Assembly (NCBI RefSeq): GCF_002001205.1
Contig: NZ_MUNZ01000067.1
Coordinates: forward strand, 1-62,380
From: Hydrogenophaga sp. A37
Lineage (GTDB): Bacteria; Pseudomonadota; Gammaproteobacteria; Burkholderiales; Burkholderiaceae_C
Direction of reading: 5' to 3'
Length of the DNA: 62,380 bases
Shown: positions 42,828 to 52,377 of the stretch, one piece after another
Position numbering within the stretch: the first letter of the stretch is position 1
How the letters are laid out: each line of letters opens with the position of its first letter
Translations under genes and position numbers: made by a program
The notes under the pieces: model-generated
What the model was told of the DNA's origin: nothing
What the model saw: the letters and a program-made list of their open reading frames with translations, nothing else
Database searches by the model: none

Positions 42828-44618
42828 ATGAGCTACATCGCACCCCTCAAAGACATGCTGTTCAACATGGAGCACCTGGCGCGCATCGACCAGGTGTCCG
42901 CGCTGCCCGGTTTTGAAGACGCTGGCCTCGACACCGCGCAGGCCGTGCTGGAGGAGTGTGCCAAGCTCAACGAAGGTGTGATCGCGCCGCTGAACTGGGA
43001 AGGGGACAAGAACCCGTCGTTCTTCAAGGACGGTACGGTCACCACCACGCCCGGTTTCAAAGAGGCCTTCAAACAGTACGCCGAAGGCGGCTGGCAGGGC
43101 CTGCAGCACCCGGTGGACTTCGGCGGTCAGGGTCTGCCCAAGACCATCGGTGCGGCCTGCGGCGAAATCCTGAACAGCGCCAACATGAGCTTTGCGCTCT
43201 GCCCGCTGCTGACCGACGGCGCCATCGAGGCGCTGATCACCGCAGGCAGCGACGAGCTGAAAGCCGTCTACCTGGAAAAACTGGTGAGCGGCGAATGGAC
43301 CGGCACCATGAACCTGACCGAGCCGCAGGCCGGCAGCGATCTGGCCGCCGTGCGCAGCCGAGCCGAGCCCCAGCCCGATGGCAGCTACAAGGTGTTCGGC
43401 ACCAAGATCTTCATCACCTATGGTGAGCACGACATGGCCGACAACATCGTCCACCTGGTGCTGGCCCGCGTGACCGGCGCGCCCGAAGGCGTGAAGGGCA
43501 TCAGCCTCTTCGTGGTGCCGAAATTCATGGTGAACCAGGACGGCTCGCTCGGTGCGCGCAACGACGTGCACTGCGTGAGCATCGAACACAAGATGGGCAT
43601 CAAGGCCTCGCCCACTGCTGTGCTGCAGTACGGCGACCACGGCGGCGCCAACGGCTATCTGGTGGGCCAGGAAAACCGTGGCCTCGAATACATGTTCATC
43701 ATGATGAACGCCGCGCGCTACGCCGTGGGCGTGCAGGGCATCGCGATCGCCGAGCGCGCCTACCAGAAGGCCGTGGGCTTCGCGAAAGACCGCGTGCAGA
43801 GCCGCCCGGTCGATGGCTCGCTGAGCGCTGCAGCGCCCATCATCCACCACCCCGATGTGAAGCGCATGCTCATGACCATGCGCGCCAGCACCGAGGGCTG
43901 CCGCGCCATGGCCGCCGTGGCCGCCGCCGCTTACGACGCGGCGCACCACCACCTGGATGCCGACACCCGCAAGGACAACGCGGCCTTCTACGAATACCTG
44001 GTGCCGCTGGTCAAGGGCTACAGCACCGAGATGAGCCTGGAAGTGACCTCGCTGGGCGTGCAGGTGCATGGCGGCATGGGCTTCATCGAAGAAACCGGCG
44101 CCGCGCAGTACTACCGCGACGCCAAGATCCTGACCATCTACGAAGGCACGACCGCGATCCAGGCCAACGACCTCGTGGGCCGCAAGACCTCGCGCGACGG
44201 TGGCACCAACGCCAAGGCCATCGCGGCGCAAATTGAAAAGACCGAAGCCGAGCTGCTTGCACGCGGCAGCGCGAACGCGCTGGCCGTGGCCAAGCGCCTC
44301 ACGGCCGCGCGCCAGGCTTTTGTGGAGGTGGTCGAGTTCATTGCCGCCAACACCCGCAGCAATCCCAACGCGGCCTTCGCCGGCAGCGTGCCCTACCTCA
44401 TGCTCGCGGGCAATGTGGTGGCGGGCTGGCAACTGGCGCGTGCGCTGCTGGTGGCCGAAGACCAACTGGCCGCGGGCACCGACGCGGCCTTCATGCAGGC
44501 CAAGATCACCACCGCGCGCTTCTATGCGGACCACATCCTGAGCCGTGCCGCGGGTGTGCGCGACAGCATCTGCGAAGGTGCCGACGCGGTCACGGCCATG
44601 GCGGTCGACGCGTTCTGA
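42828..44618 (+). CDS. Acyl-CoA dehydrogenase (long, DmdC/FadE-like branch)
   Basis: A 596-residue flavoenzyme. The dehydrogenase signature is GTMNLTEPQAGSDLAAVRSRA near residue 160, with YGEHDMADNIVHLVLARV, HKMGIKASPTAVLQYG and QVHGGMGFIEETGAAQYYRDAKILTIYEGTTAIQ, the last containing the segment that holds the active-site region. The C-terminal extension (about 470-596) is typical of the 3-methylmercaptopropionyl-CoA dehydrogenase-like branch, though phenylacyl-CoA relatives are similar. Operon position after etfBA implies electrons pass directly to this ETF. Confidence 0.92.
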   Translation: MSYIAPLKDMLFNMEHLARIDQVSALPGFEDAGLDTAQAVLEECAKLNEGVIAPLNWEGDKNPSFFKDGTVTTTPGFKEAFKQYAEGGWQGLQHPVDFGGQGLPKTIGAACGEILNSANMSFALCPLLTDGAIEALITAGSDELKAVYLEKLVSGEWTGTMNLTEPQAGSDLAAVRSRAEPQPDGSYKVFGTKIFITYGEHDMADNIVHLVLARVTGAPEGVKGISLFVVPKFMVNQDGSLGARNDVHCVSIEHKMGIKASPTAVLQYGDHGGANGYLVGQENRGLEYMFIMMNAARYAVGVQGIAIAERAYQKAVGFAKDRVQSRPVDGSLSAAAPIIHHPDVKRMLMTMRASTEGCRAMAAVAAAAYDAAHHHLDADTRKDNAAFYEYLVPLVKGYSTEMSLEVTSLGVQVHGGMGFIEETGAAQYYRDAKILTIYEGTTAIQANDLVGRKTSRDGGTNAKAIAAQIEKTEAELLARGSANALAVAKRLTAARQAFVEVVEFIAANTRSNPNAAFAGSVPYLMLAGNVVAGWQLARALLVAEDQLAAGTDAAFMQAKITTARFYADHILSRAAGVRDSICEGADAVTAMAVDAF

Positions 44619-44709
44619 ACACCCTGCGCCCTGTTGCTGCGGCGACAGGGAACGCCGAACGGCTGACCCAGAATCCGGTCAGCTTTCTGAATCCCTCAAC
44701 GGAGACAAC

Positions 44710-45687
44710 ATGACCCGCGAACGCTACCTGCCCCCGGTGCTGAAGAACATCCAATTCCCGGTGATCGGCTCGCCGCTGTTCATCATCAGCAACCCCCAGC
44801 TCGTCATTGCCCAGTGCAAGGCCGGCGTGGTGGGCGCCATGCCCGCGCTCAACGCGCGCCCGGCCGCGCAGCTGGAAGACTGGCTGGCCGAGATCACCGA
44901 GGCGCTGGCCGCGCACGACGCTGCGAATCCGGACAACAAGGCCGCGCCCTTCGCCATCAACCAGATCGTGCACAAGAGCAACGACCGGCTGGAGCACGAC
45001 ATGGGCTTGTGCGCCAAGTACAAGGTGCCGATCATCATCACCAGCCTGGGCGCGCGCGAAGACGTGAACCAGGCCGTGCACAGCTGGGGCGGCGTGGTGC
45101 TGCACGACGTGATCAACAACGTGTTCGCCCACAAGGCGATTGAGAAGGGCGCCGACGGCCTGATTCCCGTGGCGGCCGGTGCCGGCGGCCACGCCAGCGT
45201 GAAGAGCCCGTTTGCGATGGTGCAGGAAATTCGCGAGTGGTTCGACGGCCCGGTGGCGCTCTCGGGCTCCATCGCCTCCGGCGGCGCCATCCTGGCCGCG
45301 CAGGCCATGGGCGCCGACTTCGCCTACATCGGCTCGGCCTTCATCGCGACCGAAGAGGCACGCGCGGTGGACGGCTACAAGCAGATGATCACCGAGAGCA
45401 ACTCGGACGACATCGTCTACAGCAACTTCTACACCGGTATCCACGGCAATTACTTGAAGGGCAGCATCAAGAACGCCGGCATGGACCCGGACCACCTGCC
45501 CGAGAGCGACCCGAGCAAGATGAACTTTTCCACCGGCGAAGGCGCCAACGCGGCCAAGGCCTGGAAAGACATCTGGGGTTGCGGCCAGGGCATCGGCGCG
45601 ATCCGCGAGGTGATGCCGGCGGCCGACATGGTGGCGCGCTTCAAGCGCGAATACGCCGAGGCCAAGGCCCGCATCTGCGCCGGCTGA
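44710..45687 (+). CDS. Nitronate monooxygenase / 2-nitropropane dioxygenase-family protein
   Basis: A 325-residue FMN-binding TIM-barrel enzyme. Motifs PVIGSPLFIISNPQLVIAQ (N-terminal FMN loop), GAGGHASVKSPFAM (catalytic His position), and the phosphate-binding SGSIASGGAILAAQAMGADFAYIGSAF. NMOs oxidise alkyl nitronates; related proteins (e.g. FabK) are enoyl reductases, so the true substrate is not certain, especially in this acyl-CoA operon. ATG 44710 has GGAG nine bases upstream. Followed by an intrinsic terminator, the end of the etf operon. Confidence 0.87.
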   Translation: MTRERYLPPVLKNIQFPVIGSPLFIISNPQLVIAQCKAGVVGAMPALNARPAAQLEDWLAEITEALAAHDAANPDNKAAPFAINQIVHKSNDRLEHDMGLCAKYKVPIIITSLGAREDVNQAVHSWGGVVLHDVINNVFAHKAIEKGADGLIPVAAGAGGHASVKSPFAMVQEIREWFDGPVALSGSIASGGAILAAQAMGADFAYIGSAFIATEEARAVDGYKQMITESNSDDIVYSNFYTGIHGNYLKGSIKNAGMDPDHLPESDPSKMNFSTGEGANAAKAWKDIWGCGQGIGAIREVMPAADMVARFKREYAEAKARICAG

Positions 45688-45706
45688 GCTTTCGACGCGA
45701 AAAAAA

Positions 45707-45732
45707 GCCGGCCTTGATGGCCGGTTTTTTTT
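45707..45732 (+). terminator. Intrinsic terminator of the etf operon
   Basis: CCGGCC (45708-45713), loop TTGAT, GGCCGG (45719-45724), then eight T residues; an A-run precedes it, so it can also work on the opposite strand for transcripts from the PBP side. Confidence 0.92.
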
Positions 45733-45811
45733 ATGGATCGCTGAAAGAGCCCGTCAGTGCCGGTCTTCCATGGCACCGGAGCGCGAACCGCGACGCATGA
45801 AGCAGCTCAGC

Positions 45812-45892
45812 CCAGGGCACCGTCGGGCCGGCTTTGCCGGACGGCCAGTGCCGCCCCCTTCAGGGGGTAGCGCGAAGCGCTGCGGGGGTGTT
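45812..45892 (-). repeat. 81-bp intergenic repeat, copy B
   Basis: Reverse complement matches 28248-28328 with three mismatches. Same hairpin set. Lies between the convergent ends of the NMO-like gene and the PBP1A-like gene. Confidence 0.85.
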
Positions 45893-45897
45893 CCGTT

Positions 45898-48180
45898 TCA
45901 TGGCTTGAAAAAATCGCGGATGGCGTCGATCAGCGTGGGCGGGCCGGCGTATTCGGTGGCGCCGTTGTCGGTGATCGCGGTCACGGCGCCGCCGTTGGCC
46001 CACTCGCTGTAAAGCCAGTCGTCGTTCACACGCACCAGGCCTGGCGGCGGTTCGCCCTGCGGGGTGATCGGCACACCTTTGAGCGCGGTGGCCATGTAGT
46101 CGGACCAGATCGGCAGCGCCAGGCGGCCGCCCGATTCGTGGTCGCCCAAGCTGCGCGGCTTGTCGTGACCGAGCCAGACCACGGCCGCCACGCTGGGGTG
46201 GTAGCCGGTGAACCAGGCGTCGACCACGTCGTTGGTGGTGCCGGTCTTGCCGTAGATGTCGGCGCGCTTGAGCCGCGCCTGCGCGCGCGCGGCGGTGCCC
46301 ACGCGCGTCACGTCGTTCAGCAGGCTGCCCATCACGTAAGCGTTGCGTGCGGGGATGGCGCGGTTGTCTTCGGTCAACTGGGGCGGCGGCGGTGCCTCGA
46401 ACAGCACCTTGCCCTGGGCGTCCGTGATGCGTTCCACCAGCAGCGGCTCCACGCCCCAGCCGCCGTTGGCCAGCGTGGCATAGGCGCGGGCCATCTGCAT
46501 GGGCGTGACCTGCCCCGTGCCCAGCGCCATGGTGAGGTTGTCGGGTTGTTTGGCAGCGTCGAGTCCGAAGCGTGCGGCCCACTCGCGGGTGCGCTGGGTG
46601 CCTGTGTGTTGCAAGACGCGCACGCTCACCAGGTTGCTCGACCGCGCCAGCGCCTCTCTCACGGTGATGGGGCCGCCGCTCTGGCCGTTCGCGTTGCCAG
46701 GGCTCCAGCCGTTGGGCGCTGTGAAGGGCGACTCATCCACCAGCGTGGCGGGCATCACGCGCTCTTCCAGCGCTGCTGAGTAGAGCAGTGGTTTGAAGGC
46801 CGAGCCGGGCTGGCGCCAGCTCTGGGTGACGTGGTTGAAGGGTTGGCGGGTGAAGTCAAAACCACCCACCAGCGCGCGCACGCGCCCGCTGCGCGCATCG
46901 AGTGCCACCAGCGCGGCCTCGGCTTCGGGCCACTGCGAGATGGCCCAGGTCTTGTCGTTCTTCACGAGTCGCAGCACGGCGCCACGCTGCACCTTGAGCG
47001 CTGCCTTGGCTTTGGGGCCCAGCCCCGCCTGCGCCCAGCGCAGACCTTCGCCCGTGATGCGCACGCGCTCGCCGGTGGCCAACTGGGCATCGACGGCCTT
47101 GGCGCTGGCCGAGAGCACCACGGCCGAACGCAAGGTGTCGTCGTCGCGGTGGTCTTTCAGTATTTCAGCGGCGGCACGTTCGGCCTCCGGCCCGTCGCCG
47201 TTGGGCAGGTCTTCCTGTGCCTCCGGCCCGCGCCATGGGTTGCGGCGGTCTTGTGCGAGCACGCCGCGTTGCACCGCCGCGTGGGCGGCGCGCTGTTCGG
47301 CCGCGCGCAGCGAGGTGTAGACCTTGATGCCGCTGGAGTAGGCCTCGGTGCCAAAGCGGTCCACCACGGCCTGGCGCGCCATCTCGGCCACGTGGGCCGC
47401 GTCCACGCTGGCCCGCCCCGGCGTGCGCAGGGTGATCTTTTCGGCCCGGGCGGCGGCCAGTTGGGCGTCGTTGATCACGCCGACCACGTGCATGCGCTGC
47501 AGCACCACGCGCTGGCGCTGGGTGGCCCGCTCGAAGTTGGCCACCGGGTTGGCGTAGTAGGGGTTTTTCGGCAGGCCGGCAAGCATGGCTGTCTCGGCAA
47601 TCGAGAGCTTGTCCATCGGTTTACCGAAATAGGTCTGCGCTGCGGCGGCGAACCCGTAGGCACGCTGGCCCAGAAAGATTTCGTTGAGGTAGATCTCAAG
47701 GATGCGGTCTTTCGAGAGTGCATCTTCCACCTTGAAGGCCAGCAGGATTTCCTTGGCCTTGCGCTCCACCGACAGTTCGCGCGTGAGCAGCATGGTGCGC
47801 ACCAACTGCTGCGTGATGGTGCTGGCGCCCTGCTTGCTTCCGCCGGTGATCAGTGCCAGCGCGGCGCGGGCCATGCCCTTGGGGTCCACGCCCGAGTGCT
47901 CGCGAAAACGGGTGTCCTCAATCGCCAGCACCGCGTCCTGCAGCAGTTTGGGAGTGCGTGTGAGCGGCACATACTCGCGCCGCTCGGCACCGAACTGCGC
48001 AATCTCCACGTGGTCGGCCGTGAACACCTGCAGCGGCAGCTTGGGCTGGTAGTGGACGATCCTGTCGATGGGCGGCAGTTCGAACGTGGACGCATGAACC
48101 GCTGGTGCGATCAGCAGCAGCGGGGCGGGGGCAACAAACACCAGGCTGACGAGCAGGCGGCGCGATAGACGCAAGGACAT
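45898..48180 (-). CDS. Class A penicillin-binding protein (PBP1A-like)
   Basis: A 760-residue bifunctional peptidoglycan synthase. N-terminal signal-anchor (LLVSLVFVAPAPLLLIAP), glycosyltransferase GT51 domain with catalytic EDTRFREHSGVD and GGSKQGASTITQQLVR, then a penicillin-binding transpeptidase domain with SxxK in PGSAFKP (about residue 460), SSN and KTGTTND. It polymerises glycan strands and crosslinks them. Somewhat shorter than E. coli PBP1A (850). Transcribed divergently from the second PBP-like gene across 132 bp. Confidence 0.92.
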   Translation of the reverse strand: MSLRLSRRLLVSLVFVAPAPLLLIAPAVHASTFELPPIDRIVHYQPKLPLQVFTADHVEIAQFGAERREYVPLTRTPKLLQDAVLAIEDTRFREHSGVDPKGMARAALALITGGSKQGASTITQQLVRTMLLTRELSVERKAKEILLAFKVEDALSKDRILEIYLNEIFLGQRAYGFAAAAQTYFGKPMDKLSIAETAMLAGLPKNPYYANPVANFERATQRQRVVLQRMHVVGVINDAQLAAARAEKITLRTPGRASVDAAHVAEMARQAVVDRFGTEAYSSGIKVYTSLRAAEQRAAHAAVQRGVLAQDRRNPWRGPEAQEDLPNGDGPEAERAAAEILKDHRDDDTLRSAVVLSASAKAVDAQLATGERVRITGEGLRWAQAGLGPKAKAALKVQRGAVLRLVKNDKTWAISQWPEAEAALVALDARSGRVRALVGGFDFTRQPFNHVTQSWRQPGSAFKPLLYSAALEERVMPATLVDESPFTAPNGWSPGNANGQSGGPITVREALARSSNLVSVRVLQHTGTQRTREWAARFGLDAAKQPDNLTMALGTGQVTPMQMARAYATLANGGWGVEPLLVERITDAQGKVLFEAPPPPQLTEDNRAIPARNAYVMGSLLNDVTRVGTAARAQARLKRADIYGKTGTTNDVVDAWFTGYHPSVAAVVWLGHDKPRSLGDHESGGRLALPIWSDYMATALKGVPITPQGEPPPGLVRVNDDWLYSEWANGGAVTAITDNGATEYAGPPTLIDAIRDFFKP

Positions 48181-48312
48181 GGACGCGAATTATCCGGTTG
48201 ACAGGTGCGCTGCATGTGAATGGGGCGTAACCGAATGTGCCAACAGGGTTTGGGGTCAGCCGGTTTCGCTTCTAATGGCACACATGCTGCAATGCAGCAC
48301 AGGGATCCCTCC

Positions 48313-51300
48313 ATGTCAGAAGAATCCTCCACGGAAAGCAATCAACCGGTCTCCAGTCCCCCCATCCCCGAGCCGGGGCGTGGATGGCCCCTGCGCCAGC
48401 GCTGGGTGGCGGGCGGTCTGGTGGTGCTGGCCCTGCTTTTCGTGGCAGTCGTCTGGCTGATGGTGCGCGAGGCACACACCTCCCGGCTGCAGGCTCGGGC
48501 CCTGACCGGTTACGCCGCAGAGCTGAAGTTTCTGACCCAGACGGGGCCCAGTGACCGTGTGCGCTTTCCGGCGCACGGCCCGTTCGACCAGCGCCTCGGC
48601 TACACCGGCATTCCGGGTTTCGTGGACCGTCTGGAACCTCGCGGTTTTGCCATCACCGAGCAGGTGCGCCAGAGCCCCGAGCTGCTGGCCCACCTGGAGC
48701 GCGGGCTGTACGCCCCCTACGCCGAAAAAAGCCAGGCCGGGTTGGACGTGCTCGACTGCCGCCGGGTGCCGGTCTACACCTTCCGCTACCCCCACCGGGC
48801 CTTCGAACGCTTCGAGCAGGTGCCGCCGCTGGTCACGCTGGCCTTGCTGTTCATCGAGAACCGCGAGCTGCTCGACGCCGACCGGCCGCAGATGAACCCC
48901 GCGGTCGACTGGGTGCGCTTCACCCGGGCCGTGCTGGGCCAGCTCGGCAGCCGCATCGACCCGGATCTCGACACGCCCGGCGGCAGCACCCTGGCCACAC
49001 AGATCGAAAAATACCGTCACTCCCCCGACGGCATCACGCACAGCGCCCGCGAGAAGCTGCGCCAGATGGTCTCGGCCTCGGTGCGGGCCTACCGCCAGGG
49101 CGCCGACACGCTGCCGGTGCGCCGCCAGATCTTGCTGGACTACCTGAACACCGTGCCGCTCGCGGCCGCGCCACGCCATGGCGAGGTGCACGGGCTGGGG
49201 GACGGCCTGTGGGTGTGGTTCGGGACCGAGTTCGAACGCGCCCGCGCGCTGCTGACGCCCGGTGCAGACCTGACCGCCGACTCCACCGAACGGGCCCAGG
49301 TGCTGCGCCAGGTTGTCGCCCTGATGGTGGCCCACCGGCGCCCATCCTGGTACCTCGCGCAGGGCCGTGAAGACCTCAACCAGACGACCGACGCCTACCT
49401 GCGCCTGCTCGCCGCCGAGGGCTTCATTGATGCGGCTTTGCGCGACGCGGCGCTGCGACAGCGGCTGGTGTTTCGCGACATGGTCCACCAGCCGCCAAAG
49501 CAGCCTGCCAACCTGGGCAAAGGCACCGCGGCCGCGCGTGGCCGCCTGGCCGGGTGGCTCGGCACCTCGCTTTACAGCCTCGACCGGCTCGATGCCCGTG
49601 TCGACACCACCCTGCATGGCGGCCTTCAGGACGCCGTCAGCCGCTACCTCGGGCGCCTCGGCGACCCCGCGTTCGCGCGCACGCAGGGCCTCATGGGCGA
49701 GCGCCTGCTGCAACCCGCCTCGCTGGGCGCGGTGCGCTACAGCTTCACCCTGCTGGAACGCACGCCCGATGGCAACCTGGTGCGCGTGCAGACCGACACC
49801 ACCGCCCAGCCGCTGGACATCAACGAAGGCAGCAAGCTCGAGCTCGGCTCCACCGCCAAGCTGCGCGTGCTGGCCACCTACCTGGAACTGGTCGCCGAGC
49901 TGCACGCGCGTCTGGCGCCGCAGGACCCCAAGACCCTGCGGACCATCACCTTCGACCGGCAGGACACGCTCACCCACTGGGCCGTGCAGCACCTGAGCAG
50001 CAGCCCGGACCGCAGCCTGGAGGCCATGCTCGACGCGGCCCTGGAACGCCGCTTCTCCGCCGCCCCGGGCGAGCGCTTCTTCACCGGCGGAGGGCTGCAC
50101 ACCTTCAGCAACTTCAACGCCGACGACAACCAGCGGACGCCGACCGTGCGCGAGGCCATGCAGGCTTCGATCAACCTGCCGTTCGTGCGCGTGATGCGCG
50201 AAGTCGTTCGCCACACCATGTACCAGGTGCCCGGCAGCTCCGCGCGCCTGCTCGAAGACGACAAGGACCCCCGCCGTGGCGCCTACCTGGCCCGCTTTGC
50301 CGACCGCGAGGGCCAAACCTTCCTGCGCCGGTTCTGGCGCAAGACCGACCTGCGCCAGCCCGCGGAACTGCGTGAGCTGCTGCTCGACGGGCTGCGTCCC
50401 ACACCCGAACGGCTGGCCGCGGTGTTCCGCTACCTCGAACCTGATGCCGGCGCCGACGCGCTGGGGGCTTTCCTGCGCGAGCGCCTGGGCGAGAAGGCGC
50501 CCGACGCGCCGCGTGTGGAGCGGTTGCACAGCCGCTTCGCACCCGGCGCGCTCGACCTGCCCGACCGGGGGTATGTGGCCGGGGTGCACCCGCTCGAACT
50601 CTGGCTGGTCGCCTACCGCCTGCAGCACCCGAAAGCGACCCTGGCCGAGGCCATTGGCGCCAGCCAGAGCGAGCGGCAGGCCGTCTACGGCTGGCTGTTC
50701 CGCACCCGCGTCAAGAGCGCGCAGGACGACCGCATCCACACCCTGCTGGAGGTCGAGGCTTTTCTCGACATCCACAGCCGCTGGGTCCGGCTGGGCTACC
50801 CCTTCGGCCACCTCGTGCCCTCGCTGGCGACGGCGCTGGGGAGCTCGGGCGACCGCCCTGCGGCGCTGGCCGAACTCATGGGCATCATCATCAACGACGG
50901 CGTGCGCCTGCCCAGCCGGCTCATCAACGGCGTGCACCTCGCCGACGGCACGCCCTGGTCCACAGCGCTGGGCCCCACAGCGGTTCAGGGGGAGCGTGTC
51001 ATGGGTCCGGAGGTCGCGCGGGCGCTGCGCAAGGCCTTGTCCGAGGTGGTGGAGCGCGGCACCGCGCGCCGCCTGTCCGGCAGTTTCAAGACCCAGGGCG
51101 GTGAAGACCTGTCACCGGGCGGCAAGACAGGCACCGGCGACAACCGCGTGGTGGTGCGCGGGCGCGCCACGCTGGCGCTCAACCGCACCGCCACCTTTGT
51201 GTTCCACCTGGGACCGCGCTATTTCGGCAGCGTCACCGCCTATGTGGTGGGGCCGGACGCCTCGAAGTTCCGCTTCACCTCCGGCCTGCCGGTGCAGATC

Positions 51301-51369
51301 CTGACCTCGTTGGGGCCGACCCTGATGCCGTATCTGGACCGTGCCCAAGGCCAGACCTGTTCGCCGTAG
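48313..51369 (+). CDS. Large divergent transglycosylase/transpeptidase-domain protein
   Basis: A 1018-residue membrane-anchored protein (one helix near residues 33-50). The GT51 domain is recognisable but unusual: catalytic motif reads FIENRELLDADRP (about residue 182) instead of EDxxFxxHxG, and GGSTLATQIEKYRH replaces GASTITQQ. The transpeptidase part has SxxK at Ser513 (GSTAKLR), SxN at Ser619 (SINLPF) and KTG at Lys938 (GKTGTGDN). The gap of about 320 residues between SxN and KTG is much longer than in class A PBPs, holding an extra region rich in charged helices. The ATG at 48313 is chosen over upstream 48220. Transglycosylase activity may be altered. Confidence 0.82.
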   Translation: MSEESSTESNQPVSSPPIPEPGRGWPLRQRWVAGGLVVLALLFVAVVWLMVREAHTSRLQARALTGYAAELKFLTQTGPSDRVRFPAHGPFDQRLGYTGIPGFVDRLEPRGFAITEQVRQSPELLAHLERGLYAPYAEKSQAGLDVLDCRRVPVYTFRYPHRAFERFEQVPPLVTLALLFIENRELLDADRPQMNPAVDWVRFTRAVLGQLGSRIDPDLDTPGGSTLATQIEKYRHSPDGITHSAREKLRQMVSASVRAYRQGADTLPVRRQILLDYLNTVPLAAAPRHGEVHGLGDGLWVWFGTEFERARALLTPGADLTADSTERAQVLRQVVALMVAHRRPSWYLAQGREDLNQTTDAYLRLLAAEGFIDAALRDAALRQRLVFRDMVHQPPKQPANLGKGTAAARGRLAGWLGTSLYSLDRLDARVDTTLHGGLQDAVSRYLGRLGDPAFARTQGLMGERLLQPASLGAVRYSFTLLERTPDGNLVRVQTDTTAQPLDINEGSKLELGSTAKLRVLATYLELVAELHARLAPQDPKTLRTITFDRQDTLTHWAVQHLSSSPDRSLEAMLDAALERRFSAAPGERFFTGGGLHTFSNFNADDNQRTPTVREAMQASINLPFVRVMREVVRHTMYQVPGSSARLLEDDKDPRRGAYLARFADREGQTFLRRFWRKTDLRQPAELRELLLDGLRPTPERLAAVFRYLEPDAGADALGAFLRERLGEKAPDAPRVERLHSRFAPGALDLPDRGYVAGVHPLELWLVAYRLQHPKATLAEAIGASQSERQAVYGWLFRTRVKSAQDDRIHTLLEVEAFLDIHSRWVRLGYPFGHLVPSLATALGSSGDRPAALAELMGIIINDGVRLPSRLINGVHLADGTPWSTALGPTAVQGERVMGPEVARALRKALSEVVERGTARRLSGSFKTQGGEDLSPGGKTGTGDNRVVVRGRATLALNRTATFVFHLGPRYFGSVTAYVVGPDASKFRFTSGLPVQILTSLGPTLMPYLDRAQGQTCSP

Positions 51370-51387
51370 TCGAGCGGGGCAGACCGC

Positions 51388-52323
51388 TCAGGCTGATCCC
51401 TTGAAGCGGGTGAGGCTCTGCCTGCGGAATTCGGTGGGCGTCATACCCTTGATTTCAAGGAAGCGGCGGTTGAAGTTGGCGACGTTGTTGAAGCCCACCT
51501 CGTAGCAGATGTGCGTCACCTGCTGGTCGCTGTCCATCAGCAGCTGGCTGGCGCGGCTGATGCGCACGCGGTTGACGAAATCGGTGAAGGTGTTGCCGGT
51601 GGCCTTGCGGAAGAAGCGGCTGAATTTGCTCTCGCTCATGCCCAGCTCGGCGGCGAGCGCCGCGGCCGAGTGTTCGTCGGCCAGGTGCTCGGTGATGCGG
51701 CTGACCAGGGCGTCGATCTGGTCGAGCGAGGCGTCGTCGTCGGTGCTCTGCAGCTGCACGGCCGAGAGCAGCCGGTAGTCGGTGCAGGCGGCGAGGTCGC
51801 TCATGAAGTCGCAGAAGGCGGTGAAGCGCTTGAGGCCTCGGGCGCCCTTGACCTTGTGCCAGTGGGCGTCGGCGGCATCGGACAGGCCGAAGAACTCGAT
51901 GCCGTGTTTGGCGCGCTCCAGCAGCGGCAACACCTCGGCCAGTTCGGGAATCGTGTCGCTGGCGCGCACCAGCGGCTCGTGCGAAAACTGGATCACCAGA
52001 TCGCGCTGCGCCACGCCGCCTTCGGGCAGGTCCATGGTGACCCAGTTGTGGGGCAGGCGCGGGCCGGTGAGCACCAGGTGCCCGGGCTGGAAGGGGCCGA
52101 TCCAGTCGCCCACGAACACCTTGCCGCTGGTGGCGGTGATCAGGTGCAGCTCGTACTCGTCGTGGCAATGCCAGCGCGCCAGCGGGGTGGGGTAGCCGTG
52201 TTCCAGACAGCGCACGAAGCCCACGTCGGCCGGCGACTCGTAGCCCAGATCGGGCGAGCGGCTGAAGTCGCGCTCCAGCTCGGGTTTGAGCTGGCGTGGG
52301 GCGGTGTTGAGCTTGGCGTGCAT
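51388..52323 (-). CDS. AraC-family transcriptional regulator of the polyol operon
   Basis: A 311-residue regulator: N-terminal cupin-like sensor (HCHDEYELHLITATSGKVFVGDWIGPFQPGHLVL) and C-terminal double helix-turn-helix (LAAELGMSESKFSRFFRKATGNTFTDFVNRVRISRASQLLMDSDQQVTHICYEVGFNNVANFNRRF). ATG 52323 gives the common N-terminus. It is the last gene of the polyol operon on the same strand, so it likely senses a sugar alcohol and controls the operon's promoter upstream of the binding-protein gene. Confidence 0.88.
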   Translation of the reverse strand: MHAKLNTAPRQLKPELERDFSRSPDLGYESPADVGFVRCLEHGYPTPLARWHCHDEYELHLITATSGKVFVGDWIGPFQPGHLVLTGPRLPHNWVTMDLPEGGVAQRDLVIQFSHEPLVRASDTIPELAEVLPLLERAKHGIEFFGLSDAADAHWHKVKGARGLKRFTAFCDFMSDLAACTDYRLLSAVQLQSTDDDASLDQIDALVSRITEHLADEHSAAALAAELGMSESKFSRFFRKATGNTFTDFVNRVRISRASQLLMDSDQQVTHICYEVGFNNVANFNRRFLEIKGMTPTEFRRQSLTRFKGSA

Positions 52324-52377
52324 GGTGGGTGGAGCGACGGGCGGGTTGCGCAACCTTGGCACCGACGGTGCCCAGCG

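Noticed and set aside
41775..44534. Antisense ORF of 919 codons opposite etfA and the acyl-CoA dehydrogenase
   Set aside because: Composition is His/Gly/Val/Arg-rich with no domain signature, and it exactly mirrors strongly recognised genes. Such frames arise from GC-rich third codon positions.
48198..48203. TTGACA as a -35 promoter element before the divergent PBP
   Set aside because: No acceptable -10 lies 16-18 bases downstream, so a promoter call is not supported.
48316..50937. Antisense ORF of 873 codons opposite the divergent PBP-like gene
   Set aside because: Shadow frame with no recognisable domain; the plus-strand reading has SxxK, SxN and KTG motifs.
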